NCBI GenBank assembly: GCA_023250755.1 | Contig: JAHFAC010000009.1 | Coordinates: 1-15,443 of the forward strand | Origin: Bacteriovoracaceae bacterium | GTDB taxonomy: Bacteria > Bdellovibrionota > UBA1018 | DNA length: 15,443 nt | Direction of reading: 5' to 3' | In this document: positions 14,169-15,443 of the stretch, piece by piece | How the letters are laid out: each line of letters starts with the position of its first letter | How positions within the stretch are numbered: the first letter of the stretch is position 1 | Program-made: the position numbers and the translations under genes | The notes under the pieces: model-generated | What the model was told of the DNA's origin: nothing | What the model saw: the letters and a program-made list of their open reading frames with translations, nothing else | Database searches by the model: none

Positions 14169-15032
14169 TTAACTTTTTTTGCCTTGGCGGCGATTCATCT
14201 CATTGAGAATTCGATGAATTCGGTTCAAAATTTCCCAACGAAGACGGTCCTCTGAAGCCCCCATTGCCCAGTAGAAATGGAATTCTTCTTCTGGTTTATT
14301 TCTCAAAACAAGACCAAAATCAACATCCCATCCAACAGCATGAACAGTCCAAGCAGCATACCACTTCGCTAAATCCACTTTTTGTTTCTTTTTAAAATCC
14401 ACGACTTTCATGGCTTCATCGGCCAGAACACGTTTAAGAGTGAAAACCGAAGCGGTTAAAAACAATTTTCTAAATGTGAACTTCATTGCAGCATGATTCA
14501 TGCCTTTATGAATCCATTGCGTCGACGCGGGGGATGGCAAAACCAGCCCTGCTGAACCCAAATCTACCGGCCGGGCAAGTGGCAAAGAGGATTTTTCATT
14601 AAAAAAACTCACTTCGGGCAAATTTTCCTGAAAAGAAGACATCTCCTCTGAAAATGCCTCAACTGCCGCCAAAGAGGCCCCCCTGCGGCTGCTTTCAAGA
14701 CGCCGATAATCTGAGGAATGACTAAATCCATTATAAATCCCCTCAAGAGAGGCGCCCTGCTCCATCGCTTCACGCAAATTCAAAAACTCGGCAAACTCAC
14801 CCGGCTCGCGCTGAAGAACAACCTGAAACATTTCGTGAAGGAGTTCGGCTTGCGCTTCAGGGGAAAGTTCGGATCCCTCTTCTTCATTTTTAATTTCTCT
14901 CGGGATGATTCCGAGACGCACTACAAGACGCGCCACCTTCTCGCGAATAGGTTGACAACCCACTCCGATCCCGCATAGGACCAGGGCAAAACTCAAGTTA
15001 AAGACAAATAGAATGAATCCTTTTTGCCGCAC
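14169..15032 (-). CDS. Exported protein with a DUF4214-like segment, function unknown
   Basis: This 287-residue protein starts with a signal or anchor segment (KGFILFVFNLSFALVLCGIG). GVGC at 23-26 is a possible but poor lipobox. Residues about 64-113 (LHEMFQVVLQREPGEFAEFL ... EQGASLEGIYNGF ... SDYRRLE) follow the pattern of DUF4214 domains, found in surface and secreted proteins and distantly like phycobilisome linkers. The C-terminal half (about 170-280) is not recognised; it is rich in Trp, Phe and His (DLAKWYAAWTVHAVGWDVDF, EFHFYWAMG, DRLRWEILNRIHRILNEMNR) and looks like a folded domain. The start is GTG and shares one base with the stop codon of the upstream barrel gene (TAGTG), with a weak GAAGGCGAG upstream. 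Coupling to that gene suggests a shared envelope role. Confidence 0.75.
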   Translation of the reverse strand: MRQKGFILFVFNLSFALVLCGIGVGCQPIREKVARLVVRLGIIPREIKNEEEGSELSPEAQAELLHEMFQVVLQREPGEFAEFLNLREAMEQGASLEGIYNGFSHSSDYRRLESSRRGASLAAVEAFSEEMSSFQENLPEVSFFNEKSSLPLARPVDLGSAGLVLPSPASTQWIHKGMNHAAMKFTFRKLFLTASVFTLKRVLADEAMKVVDFKKKQKVDLAKWYAAWTVHAVGWDVDFGLVLRNKPEEEFHFYWAMGASEDRLRWEILNRIHRILNEMNRRQGKKS

Positions 15033-15443
15033 TAGAGCGCCAAACTCGCCTTCAATCCGAGCACAGAAACCCCAGAGAAACTATAATCGTACTCTCCCGT
15101 CAGAGTCATCAATACAAACTTGAGTGGAATTCCGACATAAGCGTGCATTGGCGAAAAAGACTCGTGTTGAGAGAGTGTGGTGGATAATCCCCCAGGCCCG
15201 CCGATTGGCACATCCAAGTCGCCAGACGCGAGCTGAAGCCCCATCCCGACGTAAGGATCCATAAACCAACCCATTTTCTTAGAAGCCACGACATCGATTT
15301 TATAAGTCCGTGTGTGCATGAAGTAGAGTCGTGCAAAGGTTTCGCTGAGCCGCAAAGCAACAGAAGGAAGAACCATTCCGCCTCGAATAAAAGCCCACTT
15401 GATCTCAACCCCAATGAGCTTGTTTGGATCGTAAGAAATGTAT
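15032..15443 (-). CDS. C-terminal part of an outer-membrane beta-barrel-like protein (partial)
   Basis: The minus-strand frame is open from the window edge to a TAG at 15032-15034, giving at least 136 residues (beginning YISYDPNKLIGVEIKWAF). The internal ATG at 15376 is not a credible start because the open frame continues upstream with the same barrel-like pattern. Alternating strands such as FARLYFMHTRTYKIDVVASK, FMDPYVGMGLQLA, MHAYVGIPLKFVLMTLTGEY and VSVLGLKASLAL suggest an integral outer-membrane barrel. The family is not identified. It is followed with a 1-base overlap by the DUF4214-like exported protein gene. Confidence 0.72.
   Translation of the reverse strand, partial: YISYDPNKLIGVEIKWAFIRGGMVLPSVALRLSETFARLYFMHTRTYKIDVVASKKMGWFMDPYVGMGLQLASGDLDVPIGGPGGLSTTLSQHESFSPMHAYVGIPLKFVLMTLTGEYDYSFSGVSVLGLKASLAL

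Overview
The window reads as chromosomal DNA from a Gram-negative bacterium of moderate GC content. The evidence is several exported beta-barrel-type proteins, an NtrB/NtrC-type two-component pair, an EF-P lysylation enzyme (EpmA), an asymmetric ABC exporter pair and strong AGGAGG-type ribosome sites. A proteobacterial or deltaproteobacterial/Bdellovibrionota-like lineage would fit, but the sequence alone does not fix the taxon. Genes are tightly packed. No rRNA, tRNA, CRISPR array or insertion sequence was recognised, and no gene-free stretch exceeds 300 bases.

Layout. Positions 1-101 hold the 3' end of a plus-strand exported protein gene, closed by a strong intrinsic terminator (147-175). 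Positions 185-3115 form a plus-strand accessory module. It has a HipB-type regulator with a promoter/operator in front, a HipA-family kinase that looks like HipS and HipT joined in one chain, a pair of about 30-bp quasi-palindromes, and an AAA_14/DUF4143 ATPase. Facing it is a compact minus-strand operon (7089 down to 3120): membrane histidine kinase, sigma54-type response regulator (broken by an apparent 1-base deletion), CoA-pyrophosphatase-type Nudix hydrolase, and small exported barrel-like protein. Upstream of the kinase is a small exported lysine-rich protein gene (7437-7189) with its own strong terminator, which sits almost against the kinase start.

Positions 7616-8632 hold epmA on the plus strand. 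Its 3' end overlaps the 3' end of a two-gene minus-strand ABC exporter operon (12263 to 8593) whose two ATPase subunits are complementary in their degenerate and intact motifs. The last block (15443 to 12344, minus strand) holds the end of a beta-barrel gene, an exported protein with a DUF4214-like segment, a beta-keto acid cleavage enzyme (DUF849) and an RluA-family pseudouridine synthase.

Points most worth a second look are: the fused HipS-HipT kinase with a zinc-knuckle-like linker and an N8-spaced operator overlapping a near-leaderless promoter; the palindrome pair in front of the AAA_14 gene; the frameshifted response regulator beside a kinase gene that carries a C9 tract and a quadruplex-like G-run cluster; and the terminator that leaves no room for a conventional kinase promoter.
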